From positions 25,020-89,019 of the forward strand of contig CAZEKB010000010.1 in the NCBI GenBank assembly GCA_964512225.1: 64,000 nt of DNA. Direction: 5' to 3'. Positions 9,270-18,914 of the stretch are shown here, piece after piece (within the stretch, counting starts at the first letter, position 1; each line of letters starts with the position of its first letter). A model generated the notes under the pieces. That model did no database searches. It was not told the origin of the DNA and saw only the letters and a list, made by a program, of their open reading frames with translations. Origin of the DNA: CAZEKB01 sp964512225 (GTDB lineage Bacteria > Myxococcota_A > UBA796 > UBA9615). The position numbers and the translations under genes are program-made.

Positions 9270-10192
9270 CGGTCGCCGTCACCTGCGGGGACCCGCTGGG
9301 GATCGGCCCCGAGGTCGCCGTCGCCGCGGCCGCGGCCCGCCCGGACCTCGACCTCGTCTTCGTGGGCCCCCGGGCGCTGTGGCAGCGGGCCGCGGACCTG
9401 CGCGGCGTGCCCCTGGCCGCGCCCGTGCAGGAGCCCGAACCGGTCCCGGACGCCCCCGCCGAGTGGGGCTCGCTCCCCGAGCTCGCCGCCGTGGCCCACG
9501 CCGTGCGCGGCTGCCTCGACGGCCGCTTCGCCGCCCTCTGCACGGCCCCGATCCACAAGGCGCCGCTCCTCGCCGCCGGCTTCCCCCACGCCGGGCACAC
9601 CGGCTGGCTCGGGGCGCTGTGCGGGGTCGCCCCCGACGACGCCGTGATGTGCTTCGCCGGGGGGCGGCTGCGAGTCGCCCTGGCCACCACCCACGTCCCC
9701 CTGGCGGCGGTGTCGACGACCCTGACCGAAGGCCACGTCGTGCGCGCGGGGATCGCCCTCGCCGAGCTCGCGACCCGGCTCGGGATCGACTCCCCCCGCG
9801 TGGCCGTGTGCGGCCTCAACCCCCACGCCGGCGAGGGCGGCGCGCTCGGCGCCGAAGACGCGGACGTCGTCGTCCCCGCCATCGAGCGACTGCGCCGCGC
9901 GGGGGTGGACGCGACCGGCCCCCACCCCGGCGACACGGTGTTCGGCCGCGCCCTGCGGGGGCGCTTCGACGGGGTCGTGGCGATGTACCACGATCAGGGC
10001 CTGGCCCCGCTCAAGACGCTCGACTTCGGGCGGTCGGTCAACATCACGGTCGGGCTGCCGATCGTGCGCACGTCCGTCGATCACGGGACGGCCCGGGACA
10101 TCGCCTGGACCGGCGTCGCCGACCCGCGCGGCATGGTCGCCGCGGTCGACATGGCGGCGCGGCTCGCTCAGCGCCCGGGGTGGAAGAAGTAG
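9266..10192 (+). CDS. pdxA: 4-hydroxythreonine-4-phosphate dehydrogenase PdxA
   Basis: A 308-residue enzyme of pyridoxal 5'-phosphate (vitamin B6) synthesis by the DXP-dependent route. It oxidises 4-phosphohydroxy-L-threonine with NAD. It begins VTVAVTCGDPLGIGPEV, the family signature, and has the metal-binding histidines in the GHTGW, MYHDQGLAPLK and VDHGTA contexts. HPGDTVFGRALRG is also typical. The GTG start overlaps the surA stop by four bases. At 308 residues it is slightly shorter than E. coli PdxA (about 330). The 3' end overlaps the convergent kinase gene by 25 bases. Confidence 0.95.
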   Translation: MTVAVTCGDPLGIGPEVAVAAAAARPDLDLVFVGPRALWQRAADLRGVPLAAPVQEPEPVPDAPAEWGSLPELAAVAHAVRGCLDGRFAALCTAPIHKAPLLAAGFPHAGHTGWLGALCGVAPDDAVMCFAGGRLRVALATTHVPLAAVSTTLTEGHVVRAGIALAELATRLGIDSPRVAVCGLNPHAGEGGALGAEDADVVVPAIERLRRAGVDATGPHPGDTVFGRALRGRFDGVVAMYHDQGLAPLKTLDFGRSVNITVGLPIVRTSVDHGTARDIAWTGVADPRGMVAAVDMAARLAQRPGWKK

Positions 10193-12576
10193 GGCAGCGG
10201 CGAGTGATCGAGGGGGTGGAACGTGGGCCCGAACGGGGCCGCGGAGCCGCGGGGGGTCCACTCGAAGCCGAACAGTCGGCTCTTGCGCCCCCCCGTCGAC
10301 AGGTTGACGGGCCCGTAGCCGTCGGCGGGGATCAGCCGCGAGGAGCCGGGGCCGCCCCGGCGCAGACCGGCGGGGTAGAAGCGCCCCGATCGCGGGTCCG
10401 CGGCGAGGCGCACCGCGGCCTCGTAGCGGTCCTCGAGGCGCGGGGTCCCGTCCCGGAGCTCCTTGAGGAAGACGACGTCCGCTTCGCCTTCGCCCAGCAG
10501 CGCCCCCGCTTCCCCGATGAGGTTCTCGGCCCACGCCAGGCCCTCTTCGGTGCCCGGGTCCTGCCGCAGCAGCGCGTAGGCCACCTGCAGCCGCGTCGTG
10601 GCCCCCGCTTCGTCCGTGTTCGAGGTCTTCACGGCGGCCTTGAGGGCTCGCTTGGCCGCGTCCAGGTCGCCCTTGGCGGCCGCGACCGCCGCCTGCACGG
10701 TCGAGCGACGTCGCCGGATCTCCCGCTCTCCGCCGAGGGGCCCGAGGTCCATCACGAGCGTCGCCGCCGTGTCCCATCGGCCGTCGCCGAGCGCCCGGTA
10801 GGCCCACACGATCCGCTCCCGGCGGCGGCGGTCCCGGGAGCCGACCATCGCCTGGAGGCGGCCGGGCAGCCGCTCGTAGGCGCGCTCGAGCCGTCCGTCG
10901 ATGAACAGCAGCTCCGCCGTGAGCAGGGGGCCGTTGCCCCGCTCGATCTCCTCGACGTACGCGGCCGCCGCGTCGGCGTGGGTCCCCGCGGGCAGTGATC
11001 GCGCGAGCAGGCGGAAGTAGGCCTTGGCGGCGTCCGCGGACTCCCGCAGCAGGGCCACCTCGCCCGCCTCCCACAGCAGCGCGGGGGGGGCGCCGGCGTA
11101 GATCCCGGCCTCGCCCCGAGTGCGATCGAGGGCGATCTTCAGGATGCGGAAGGCCGTGTGGTCGTCGCCCGACCGCCGCGCCGCCCAGGCGATGGCGAGG
11201 TGCTTGCGCACGAACTCGTCGTCGGTGTCCTCCCGCAGCGGCGCGTACAGCGCTTCCCACGCCGCCGGGTCCGGGAGCTCGCCGGTCCAGGCGTGGGCGG
11301 CCATCACGCCGTACCGGGCCTCCTCGTTGTCCTCGTGGTCCGAGAGGATCTCTCTCCAGTGCCGCTCGGCGCCCGCGGGGTTCCCCCTCGCGAGCTCGGT
11401 CCGGGCCGCCTCGAAGCCCTGGAACACGCCGAACGTGCCCTCGTAGATCAGCTTGAGCACGCCCGCGGTCGCGGCGAAGAAGACGATCACGAGCAGCAGC
11501 CCCAAGAGGCGCCGGCGTTGCCGCTGGGCCCGGAGGAACCGCGTGCCGACGGCCGAGACGAGGCCGCTCGCCGGGATATCCCCGTCGTCGTCGCGCCTGC
11601 CCCCCGCGATCGGGAGCGCGCCCTTGGGGTGGGGGCGGACACCCGACGGCGGCCCCGACCCGTGGGTCCGGTGGAACTCCTGGACGAACTTCGCGGTGGA
11701 GACCACCCGCTCCTGCCACTCCATGACGTGGGCGAGCTCGATCGCGATCGCGTCCGCCGACTGGATCCGGCCCGCGACGTCGCGCTCGAGGCACCGCGCG
11801 AGGATCGCGCCGAGCCCGGGGATGGCCTGCTCGGCCCGCGCGACCGCCTCCCCGAGGTCCCGGTTCAGCACCTTCGTGATGATCTGCGGGATCGTCTTGC
11901 CCGCGAACAGGATCCGCCCCGTGGCCAGCTCGTAGAGGATGGCCCCGAAGGAGAACACGTCGCTGCACGACGGCAGGGGGCGCATCCCCCGGAGCTGCTC
12001 CGGCGACATGTAGAGCGGCGTGCCCTTCGCCACCCCGGTGTTCGTGGTGTTGAACAGGTTCGACGTCGCCTTCGCGATGCCGAAGTCCATGATCTTCGCC
12101 GTCCCCCCCAGCGAGATCATGATGTTCGACGGCTTCAGATCGCGGTGCACCAGGGCCAGCGGCTCCCCGTCGTCGCCGTGCTGGCGGTGGGCGAAGGCGA
12201 GGCCCTTCGCGACCTGGATCGCGATGTCGAGCGCGACGTTCTTGGGCAGCGTGTAGCCCTGCTCCCGGGCGTCGGCGAGGAGGTCGCTGAGGGCCACTCC
12301 GTCCACGAACTCCATCGCGATGAAGTAGACGCCCTCGTCCTCCCCGAGCTCGTGCACCTCCACGATGTTCTGGTGGTGGAGGCGGCCCCCGATCCGGGCC
12401 TCGTTGATCAACGAGCGGACGTACTCGCCGTCTTCGTTGACGACCGAGTCGCGGATCCGCTTGATCGCGATCTCCTTCTGGAACCCCATCGGCCCGTCGA
12501 GGCGGGCGCGGAAGACTTCCGCCATCCCGCCCTCACCGACGCGCTCGAGCAGGGTGTACCGGCCGAGGTCTGCCAC
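10168..12576 (-). CDS. membrane Ser/Thr protein kinase with TPR-like sensor region
   Basis: An 802-residue eukaryotic-like kinase. The kinase domain occupies about residues 1-290: glycine loop GEGGMAEVF, catalytic Lys39 in EIAIK, HRDLKPSN with H144-R145-D146, DFG at 164-166, and GTPLYMSPEQ. A Pro/Gly linker leads to one transmembrane helix (about 356-376). About 420 residues of degenerate helical (TPR-like) repeats follow, probably periplasmic. The start is GTG 12576. Such kinases are abundant in myxobacteria and could supply phosphothreonine for the FHA proteins at 49687 and 60925, though that link is my inference. The 3' end overlaps pdxA by 25 bases. Confidence 0.93.
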   Translation of the reverse strand: MADLGRYTLLERVGEGGMAEVFRARLDGPMGFQKEIAIKRIRDSVVNEDGEYVRSLINEARIGGRLHHQNIVEVHELGEDEGVYFIAMEFVDGVALSDLLADAREQGYTLPKNVALDIAIQVAKGLAFAHRQHGDDGEPLALVHRDLKPSNIMISLGGTAKIMDFGIAKATSNLFNTTNTGVAKGTPLYMSPEQLRGMRPLPSCSDVFSFGAILYELATGRILFAGKTIPQIITKVLNRDLGEAVARAEQAIPGLGAILARCLERDVAGRIQSADAIAIELAHVMEWQERVVSTAKFVQEFHRTHGSGPPSGVRPHPKGALPIAGGRRDDDGDIPASGLVSAVGTRFLRAQRQRRRLLGLLLVIVFFAATAGVLKLIYEGTFGVFQGFEAARTELARGNPAGAERHWREILSDHEDNEEARYGVMAAHAWTGELPDPAAWEALYAPLREDTDDEFVRKHLAIAWAARRSGDDHTAFRILKIALDRTRGEAGIYAGAPPALLWEAGEVALLRESADAAKAYFRLLARSLPAGTHADAAAAYVEEIERGNGPLLTAELLFIDGRLERAYERLPGRLQAMVGSRDRRRRERIVWAYRALGDGRWDTAATLVMDLGPLGGEREIRRRRSTVQAAVAAAKGDLDAAKRALKAAVKTSNTDEAGATTRLQVAYALLRQDPGTEEGLAWAENLIGEAGALLGEGEADVVFLKELRDGTPRLEDRYEAAVRLAADPRSGRFYPAGLRRGGPGSSRLIPADGYGPVNLSTGGRKSRLFGFEWTPRGSAAPFGPTFHPLDHSPLPYFFHPGR

Positions 12577-12636
12577 GTCGCGGAGTTTAGAGCACGGGTC
12601 CTCAACCCGCGGCCGGTCGCGCCGATACAGCCGCGC

Positions 12637-13401
12637 ATGAACCGCGTCGTCGCCCTCGCCCTCATCGCCTGCACCGCGCTGCTGTCCGTCGGCTGCGGCC
12701 CGGCCTTCCGATTCCGCCCCCCCGAGGTGCTGCCGAAGGACACGATCGAGGTCGGCGTCGCCATGGGCGCGGGGGCCCGGATCGACACGGGGACCTTCGG
12801 CGGCACCGAGCTCCAGGGCTGGGTGCGGGGCGGCGTGGCGGACCGGCTCGAGTTCGGCGGGCGCGTGTTCACGCACACCTTCTCGAGCGTCGGCGGCGCC
12901 TTCGACTTCCGGGTCCAGGCCGTGCGCGGACCGTTCGATCTCACGGTCGAGGGCTCGTTCCTGGGCGGCGGCTGCTGCGGGATCGGCGCCAAGAACCGGA
13001 CGCTCGCCGGGGCGGTCGGCTTCGACCTCGGGGTCGCCGTCGGCAAGCGCTTCGGCCGGGACCTGCCCGCGGTGTACGCCGCCCCCCACTTCCAGATGTC
13101 CTGGACGTTCCCCCTGCAGCAGGCGTGGCCCAAGCAGCTGTTCGTGCCGGTGGGCATGGACATCCCGATCGGGCGGACCCCCCTGTCGGTGCGGCCCGAG
13201 ATGGTGGTCGTGGCGCTCTTCCGCGACCAGGGCGCGCCCGTCGAGTGGCGCGTGGGCGCCGGGGTCGGCTTCTCGGTCCGGGGCCTCGACGTGGCCCGGA
13301 TCGCCCAGCGGAAGCACCGGGCGAAGGTCGCCGAGCGACGCCGCGCGCGGGCGGAGGAGATGCGCCGCGTGCGGGAGGCGAAGGGCGCGCCCCCCGAGTG
13401 A
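12637..13401 (+). CDS. outer-membrane-type lipoprotein, unknown function
   Basis: A 254-residue protein with a lipoprotein signal (lipobox SVGC at about residues 17-20). The central 190 residues alternate Gly, aromatic and hydrophobic residues in short strands (LEFGGRVFTHTFSSVGGAFDF, GAVGFDLGVAVGKRF), as in small outer-membrane beta-barrels. The C-terminus is a basic helix rich in Arg, Lys and Glu (about residues 225-250), which would be unusual inside a barrel and may lie in the periplasm. It is divergent from the kinase gene, sharing a 60-base intergenic region, so co-regulation is possible. Function unknown. Confidence 0.8.
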   Translation: MNRVVALALIACTALLSVGCGPAFRFRPPEVLPKDTIEVGVAMGAGARIDTGTFGGTELQGWVRGGVADRLEFGGRVFTHTFSSVGGAFDFRVQAVRGPFDLTVEGSFLGGGCCGIGAKNRTLAGAVGFDLGVAVGKRFGRDLPAVYAAPHFQMSWTFPLQQAWPKQLFVPVGMDIPIGRTPLSVRPEMVVVALFRDQGAPVEWRVGAGVGFSVRGLDVARIAQRKHRAKVAERRRARAEEMRRVREAKGAPPE

Positions 13402-13464
13402 TCGCCGCGTCAGGGTTCCCCGACGCCCCCTGGACCGACGCCTCCCAGGCGCTACAGTCCGAGC

Positions 13465-15168
13465 GTGCAGAACATCCACGGCCACCTGACCGGCCTCAAG
13501 CCCTCCGAGCTCAAGAGCCTCGGCCGGCTCTACCGGCGTCGCCTCCGCCCCGATCTCATCGTCTCCCTGGAGCTCGCCCGCGAGCTCACCGGGCTGAGTC
13601 GCAGCATCGGGCGACAGGTCGGCGTGCTGGTGGACCGTCGCGGCGCGGTCACCCACGTGATCGCCGGGGACCAGCGCCGCCTCTTCATCCCCGAGCTCGG
13701 GCGCGCCCGAGCGGGCGCTCGCCGGTTCCGTGGACTGCGGCTGCTGCACACCCACATCCTCGGCGAGCCGCTCTCGGGCGACGACCTCACCGACCTCTCG
13801 CTGCTGCGCCTCGACCTCGTCGCCGCGCTCCAGGTCGACGACGACGGCGCCCCCGGCACGGTCGAGTACGCGACGCTGCTCCCCCCGGACGCGGACCCGG
13901 ACACCCGGCACCCGTGGCGGCGCGAGGGCCCGCTGCGGCTGGACCACCTCGTCCACGAAGACTTCTCCGCCCTCATCGCGGCCCTCGAAGGCGAGTTCAC
14001 CGGCGCCACCGGCGTGCACGACGCGGCCGACGGGCGACCCAAGGCGATCCTCGTGGGCGTCGAGCTGTTCGGAGAGACGGGCATCGATCGCAAGATGGAC
14101 GAGCTCGCCCGGCTGGCGGACACCGCGGGGCTGAACGTCATCGACCGCATCGTGCAGAAGCGCAAGAGCGTCGACTCGCGCCACCTGGTGGGGAAGGGGA
14201 AGCTCGAGCAGCTCCTCGTGCGGTCGATGTACCTGGGCGCCGACCTGCTGGTCTTCGATCGGGACCTCAGCCCCTCGCAGGGTCGCAGCATCGCCGAGCA
14301 GACCGAGCTCAAGGTCGTCGATCGCACGCAGCTGATCCTCGACATCTTCGCCCAGCACGCGATGTCCGCGGACGGCCGGGTCCAGGTCGAGCTCGCGCAG
14401 CTCAAGTACCTGCTGCCGCGGCTGTCGATGATGCAGAAGTCGCTCTCGCGCCTCACGGGCGGGATCGGTGGACGCGGACCCGGCGAGACGAAGCTCGAGA
14501 TCCACCAGCGGCGCGCGCGCGACCGCATCGCGGGGCTCCAGAAGCGCCTCCGCACGCTCGGCAAGAAGCGTGAGCTGAGGCGCGCCCGACGCAAGCGCAG
14601 CGGGGTGCCCATCGCCGCGATCGTCGGGTACACCAACGCGGGCAAGTCGACGCTCCTCAACGCGATGACGAAGTCCGACGCCGTCGCCGAGGACAAGCTC
14701 TTCGCCACGCTGGACACCACGTCGCGACGCATGCGCTTCCCGGACGCCCGGGAGGTCGTGATCACGGACACCGTCGGCTTCATCGAGCGGCTGCCCCCGG
14801 ACCTGATGCAGGCCTTCAAGGCGACCCTCGAGGAGCTGGACGACGCGGACGTCCTCCTGCACGTCGTGGACGCGTCCGACCCCGAGCTCGCGCTCCACGT
14901 CGAGGTGGTGGACCAGGTGCTCGAGGAGCTCGGCCTGCAGGACGTCCCCGTCCTGCGCGTCCTCAACAAGATCGACGTCGCGGACCCCGAGCAGCTGAAC
15001 CAGGCCCGTCATGACGTGGGCGGGGTGCTCGTGTCGGCGGTCACGCGCGAGGGCCTCGACGACCTGATGAAGGGGCTCGAGCAGCACCTGTGGCGCAAGG
15101 GGCACGGCGACGTCCGGCCCGCGTGGCAGCAGGCGCTCGACGAGTACGAGGCCGAAGTCCCCGCCTGA
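13465..15168 (+). CDS. hflX: ribosome-associated GTPase HflX
   Basis: A 567-residue GTPase of the HflX family, which binds and splits stalled or 100S ribosomes. The N-terminal 190 residues form the extra domain seen in long HflX proteins. The HflX substrate domain follows (about 195-370), including LVGKGKLEQL, LVFDRDLSPSQGRSI and the Gly-rich GGIGGRGPGETKLE. The G domain has G1 GYTNAGKST (388-396), G3 DTVGF and G4 NKID. The start is GTG 13465. The gene is convergent with the glycosyltransferase at 15171 with only two bases between the stops, so no separate terminator fits there. Confidence 0.95.
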   Translation: MQNIHGHLTGLKPSELKSLGRLYRRRLRPDLIVSLELARELTGLSRSIGRQVGVLVDRRGAVTHVIAGDQRRLFIPELGRARAGARRFRGLRLLHTHILGEPLSGDDLTDLSLLRLDLVAALQVDDDGAPGTVEYATLLPPDADPDTRHPWRREGPLRLDHLVHEDFSALIAALEGEFTGATGVHDAADGRPKAILVGVELFGETGIDRKMDELARLADTAGLNVIDRIVQKRKSVDSRHLVGKGKLEQLLVRSMYLGADLLVFDRDLSPSQGRSIAEQTELKVVDRTQLILDIFAQHAMSADGRVQVELAQLKYLLPRLSMMQKSLSRLTGGIGGRGPGETKLEIHQRRARDRIAGLQKRLRTLGKKRELRRARRKRSGVPIAAIVGYTNAGKSTLLNAMTKSDAVAEDKLFATLDTTSRRMRFPDAREVVITDTVGFIERLPPDLMQAFKATLEELDDADVLLHVVDASDPELALHVEVVDQVLEELGLQDVPVLRVLNKIDVADPEQLNQARHDVGGVLVSAVTREGLDDLMKGLEQHLWRKGHGDVRPAWQQALDEYEAEVPA

Positions 15169-15170
15169 CG

Positions 15171-16481
15171 TCAGCCGCCGAGGCGACGCCGCAGCTTCGA
15201 GAGCAGCTTCCAGGTCGGCGTCGCGTGCACGGCGTCCAGCTCCGCGCGCAGCGCCCGGGCCTCGTCGCCCGCCGCCCGTGCGAGATCGAAGCCGGGGGCC
15301 GCCCGCCTCGGCGCCGCCGCCCACGCCACCAGCGCGTCGGTGGACGCCTCCCCGCGCCCGTCCCAGTCGACCCGCCCGCGGGGCATGGCCACGAGCGCGT
15401 CGGCGATCCCCGCCGCATCGCCCGGCGGCAGCTCGGTGAACCCCGGGGCCCCCCGCAGCGCCTCGGTCTGCTCGCACACGACCGTGGCGGCGACGCGCAG
15501 CCCGTGCTCCACCGCGTCGAGGAGCCGGGTCCGCGCCCCGAGCTCGGCCTCCGCGCAGCGCCGGTCGACGCACACCGCCACCTCGGCCGCGGCGTGGACC
15601 GCGGGCAGCCGCGCCGCGTCGACCCACCCCAGGAAGTGGAACCGGTCCGCGTGCGCCGACGCCTCGGCCCCCGCCCGGAAGGCCGCGTAGGCCCCGTCGT
15701 GGTGGCCGGTCACCGCGCCCCCGGTGGCGAGGAAGTGCAGGTCGGCGCGCCGGTCCATGGCCGCCAGCACCCCCGCGAGCATCGTCTCGTGGTCGAGCCA
15801 GGTGTTCCAGCCCCCGCTGAAGAGCAGCCCCACCGCGTCGTCGGGGAGCGCGGGCGCGTCGCCCGACGGCTCGACCCAGCCGGCGGCGGCGACGCTGCCC
15901 CGCACGACGTGCACGAGCTCCGCGCCGAGCTCGGCTCCCACGAGGCGTCCGGCGGCCCCGAGCGCGCCCAGCAGCGCGGCCCGCTGCCGATCGCTCACCG
16001 CCGAGAAGGCGTCGCCGCGGCGGAGGGCGGCCGAGTAGACGTCGTGGTAGCGCGCCAGCACCGCGTCGCTCCCGTCCGCCGCCGCCCGGGCCTGGGCCTC
16101 CGCCATGGGATCGCCGGGGACGTCGACCCACAGGGGCTCGTCGGCGACGGTCGCCGCCCCCATCGCCAGGGGGAGGAACGGGCCCGCCGTCACGACGGCC
16201 GCGGGCTCGAACTCGCGGCGGAGCCCCCCCAGGGAGTCGAGGGCCTCGGGCCGGTCCGTGCGCACCACGTCCACCGCCTCGATCCCGATCGGTCGAGGCC
16301 CCCGCCAGCGTCGCGGCGCCGAAGCCGCCTCGTCGTCGCCGACGAGCAGCGCGATGCGGACGTCGTGGCCGGCCGCGACCAGCGCGGCCCCGAACTGGGC
16401 GGTGCGGAGCGACGGGAAGCCCATGCGTCGGACGCCGGGCCCGGGCAGGGGCCCCGATCCGATGAGCAGGATCCGGCTCAC
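15171..16481 (-). CDS. GT-B fold glycosyltransferase
   Basis: A 436-residue cytoplasmic glycosyltransferase of the GT4-like GT-B type. The N-terminal half opens with a Rossmann strand (ILLIGSGPLPGPGVRRMG) and the C-terminal half has the donor-binding pattern VGLLFSGGWNTWLDHETML, HFLATGG, FHFLGWVD and AELGARTRLLDAVEHGLRV. A C-terminal helix with PTWKLLSKLRRRLGG resembles tails found on enzymes of surface glycan synthesis. It starts at GTG 16481, six bases after the Wzt-like ATPase, and both are transcribed leftward. It probably adds a sugar to the polysaccharide exported by the adjacent ABC pair. Confidence 0.85.
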   Translation of the reverse strand: MSRILLIGSGPLPGPGVRRMGFPSLRTAQFGAALVAAGHDVRIALLVGDDEAASAPRRWRGPRPIGIEAVDVVRTDRPEALDSLGGLRREFEPAAVVTAGPFLPLAMGAATVADEPLWVDVPGDPMAEAQARAAADGSDAVLARYHDVYSAALRRGDAFSAVSDRQRAALLGALGAAGRLVGAELGAELVHVVRGSVAAAGWVEPSGDAPALPDDAVGLLFSGGWNTWLDHETMLAGVLAAMDRRADLHFLATGGAVTGHHDGAYAAFRAGAEASAHADRFHFLGWVDAARLPAVHAAAEVAVCVDRRCAEAELGARTRLLDAVEHGLRVAATVVCEQTEALRGAPGFTELPPGDAAGIADALVAMPRGRVDWDGRGEASTDALVAWAAAPRRAAPGFDLARAAGDEARALRAELDAVHATPTWKLLSKLRRRLGG

Positions 16482-16487
16482 GGGGCG

Positions 16488-18038
16488 CTAGGGCAGTTCT
16501 TCGGCGTCGCCGGACACGTGCCGCACGAGCCCCCAGTCGTGGTCGACGTCGACGATGCCGTGGTTGTCCGTCGGGCTCTCGACGGCGAACTCGTACAGCT
16601 GGTTGTGCCAGACGTGCGGCTTGAGGTGGTTCTTGTCGAAGATGGCCACGGAGATCCGGTAGGTGCCGCGCAGGAGCCGCAGGCGCGGGTACCGGATGAA
16701 GAAGGTGTAGATGCCGTCGTAGGTGCCTTCCATCTGCTCCACGCCGTCGAACCGCGTATTCGGCCCGAACACGTAGACCTCGTCGTTGCGGAACAGGGCG
16801 ACCCCGAGGATGGGGCTCTCGATCGGCACCAGCGTCTTGAACGTGGTCGCCACGACCATCGGCTCGCCGGTGGAGATGCGGTCCACCTCGTTGCCTTGGG
16901 CGTCGAGCGTGGACACGGAGAGGATCTTCGCCTCGCCCGTGCCCGTGATGATCGGTCGCTCGCCGTGGGTCTCCTCGTAGTTCGCGACCTCCTCGCGCCG
17001 GCCCCACTCGGCTTCGAGGTCCGCCACCGGCAGCGAGAGCGCCTCGCGCAGCGACAGCCGCAGGTCGTTGTCGTCGTCCGAGCACCAGTACCGGAACGGC
17101 ACCCGCTCGGGCGCGGGCCGGGCGGGCTCGAGGTTGTTGGCGGTCTCGGCCGCGACCCGGCGCTCCATGGCCCGGGAGTGGGCCGACTCCGCCCCGCCGA
17201 ACAGGCGCGCCTTGATGCGTCCCTGCCGGTCGCGCGCGACGTCGACGTACGCGTCCACCACGTCCGCCGTGGGCCCGCGGGCCACGATCCGCCCCGCGTG
17301 CAGCCAGATGACCTCGGTGCAGAGGTTCCGGATGGCGTGCAGGTCGTGGCTCACGAGGACGAGCGTCTTGTTCTGCTCGAGGAACTCCTCGATCTTCCGC
17401 ACGCACTTGCGCTGGAAGTACTGGTCGCCGACCGCGAGCACTTCGTCGATGAAGAAGATCTCGTAGTCCATGTGCGCGGTGATGGCGAAGCCGAGGCGCA
17501 GCTGCATGCCCGCGCTGTAGGTGCGCACCGGGTGGTCGATGAAGCCCTCGAGCTCCGCGAACTCGACCACCTTGGGGATGAGCTCCTCCACGAGGGGCTC
17601 GGGCATCCCGAGCATCGTGCAGGACAGGCGGATGTTCTCGCGGCCGGTGAACTCCGGGTGGAAGCCCAGGCCCAGGTCGAGCAGGCCCGCCATCGTGCTG
17701 TGGACGTCGATCGTCCCCTCGGTGGGCTGGGACACGCCCGACAGCAGCCGCAGCAGCGTCGACTTGCCCGCGCCGTTCGCGCCGATGACGCCGAAGGCCG
17801 TGCCGCGCTTGATCGTGAAGTCCAGGCCCCGGAGCGCCCAGAACTCCACGTGATGGGAGCGGTTCCCGAAGAACTCGAGGATGCGCCCCCGGTCGCTTCG
17901 ATAGATGTCGAAGCGCTTGCCCACCCCGCGGGCGACGACGGCCATGTCCCCGGAGGGCACGGCGTCGTCTCCGGTCGACGGGTCGAGATCGGCTTTGATC
18001 GCAGTCAAGTCGGCGGGATCCCCGAAGAATCGGCCCAC
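16488..18038 (-). CDS. wzt: polysaccharide ABC exporter ATPase Wzt
   Basis: A 516-residue protein. The ABC ATPase domain (about 32-275) has Walker A GANGAGKST (86-94), signature YSAGMQLRL (174-182), Walker B FFIDEVLAVGD (about 195-205) and the H-loop in SHDLHAIRN. About 230 C-terminal residues form the Wzt carbohydrate-binding domain (beta-sandwich pattern GEAKILSVSTLDAQG, LGVALFRNDEVYVFGPNT, GTYRISVAIFD), which in O-antigen exporters reads the terminal modification of the glycan. GTG 18038 is used; an internal ATG at residue 32 is an alternative. Its permease partner lies upstream at 18968, with an Asp-rich lipoprotein gene in between. Confidence 0.94.
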   Translation of the reverse strand: MGRFFGDPADLTAIKADLDPSTGDDAVPSGDMAVVARGVGKRFDIYRSDRGRILEFFGNRSHHVEFWALRGLDFTIKRGTAFGVIGANGAGKSTLLRLLSGVSQPTEGTIDVHSTMAGLLDLGLGFHPEFTGRENIRLSCTMLGMPEPLVEELIPKVVEFAELEGFIDHPVRTYSAGMQLRLGFAITAHMDYEIFFIDEVLAVGDQYFQRKCVRKIEEFLEQNKTLVLVSHDLHAIRNLCTEVIWLHAGRIVARGPTADVVDAYVDVARDRQGRIKARLFGGAESAHSRAMERRVAAETANNLEPARPAPERVPFRYWCSDDDNDLRLSLREALSLPVADLEAEWGRREEVANYEETHGERPIITGTGEAKILSVSTLDAQGNEVDRISTGEPMVVATTFKTLVPIESPILGVALFRNDEVYVFGPNTRFDGVEQMEGTYDGIYTFFIRYPRLRLLRGTYRISVAIFDKNHLKPHVWHNQLYEFAVESPTDNHGIVDVDHDWGLVRHVSGDAEELP

Positions 18039-18101
18039 ACGGGCCCCCGCGATGTTAGCCGTGCGATCGCGCGCCCGCCAGCGGCCTCCCGGCCGCGGCG
18101 C

Positions 18102-18905
18102 TCAGCGCGAATCCGCGGGGAGGTCGGGCCCGCCCACCGCCAGGGTCCACAGGCCCGCGAGGTAGGAGGTGCCGCGCAGGGACGGCTCGTCTTCACCGCG
18201 GTCGCGGTAGATGACGAACATCGGCAGGTGCCCCGAGTCGCTCCAGCTCCGCGCGATCGTGCCGAGGCCCGCCTCGGTTCCGAGCCACCCGTCCGCGCGC
18301 ACCATGACGAAGTACTCCACCTCGAAGCCCGCCGATGCGTAGGACTCGGCCACTCCCGCCGTGGTGAGGCCCCGCCCGAGCTCGTGATCGTCGTGCACGA
18401 CCGCGGAGGCGGCCACGAGCAGGAGCGAGCGCAGGTCCTCGGTGTTCCCGTCGGCGGCGAGCAGGAACTCGAGATCCACGCCCCCGGGGAGGTCTTCGCA
18501 GGCGTCGGGGCCGTCGAACCCGCGAGGGCCCGACGCCTCGATGGCGAGCTCGCCCGCGCACGCTCGGCAGTGGGCGTCCAGGGTCGTCTCGAAGAGGGCG
18601 CGGGCCTCGATCTCGTAGTCGAATCGGCACGTCGGGGCGGAGTCGTCGTCGTCCCAGTACAGGATGTGGAACCGCCCCTCGATCGCGGTCTCCGGGTTCG
18701 AGCCGGGGGACGCCACGGCCTCGCCCACGAGCGTCGCCGCGAAGCTCGCGGCTTCGATGTCCGGGACCTCCGTCGCGTCGTCGTCGTCGTCGTCCGGGGC
18801 GAGCGCGTCGTCGTCGTCCCCGAAAGGCGAGAGGCCGTCGTCCCCCACGCACCCGGCGGCGCCGAGCACGAGGAACGCAAGAAAGCAGAGGATTGCTCGG
18901 TACAT
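18102..18905 (-). CDS. Asp-rich lipoprotein, unknown function
   Basis: A 267-residue lipoprotein with lipobox GAAGC at about residues 15-19, followed by a Gly/Asp-rich linker with GDDDDA and PDDDDDDA tracts, typical of secreted proteins in this genome. The remaining domain has cysteines (CRFDYE, CRACAGE, CEDLPGG) and strands ending YFVMVRADGWLGTE and MFVIYRDRGED. I do not recognise the family. It sits between the wzm and wzt genes on the same strand, which is unusual because this permease and ATPase are normally adjacent. A promoter-like pair lies just upstream, so it may be transcribed on its own. Confidence 0.85.
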   Translation of the reverse strand: MYRAILCFLAFLVLGAAGCVGDDGLSPFGDDDDALAPDDDDDDATEVPDIEAASFAATLVGEAVASPGSNPETAIEGRFHILYWDDDDSAPTCRFDYEIEARALFETTLDAHCRACAGELAIEASGPRGFDGPDACEDLPGGVDLEFLLAADGNTEDLRSLLLVAASAVVHDDHELGRGLTTAGVAESYASAGFEVEYFVMVRADGWLGTEAGLGTIARSWSDSGHLPMFVIYRDRGEDEPSLRGTSYLAGLWTLAVGGPDLPADSR

Positions 18906-18914
18906 CGACCCGGA

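Noticed and set aside
10168..17406. A 2412-codon leftward open frame
   Set aside because: It is stop-free by base composition only; the kinase occupies its last 802 codons and the remainder lies opposite or out of frame with hflX and the wzt region.
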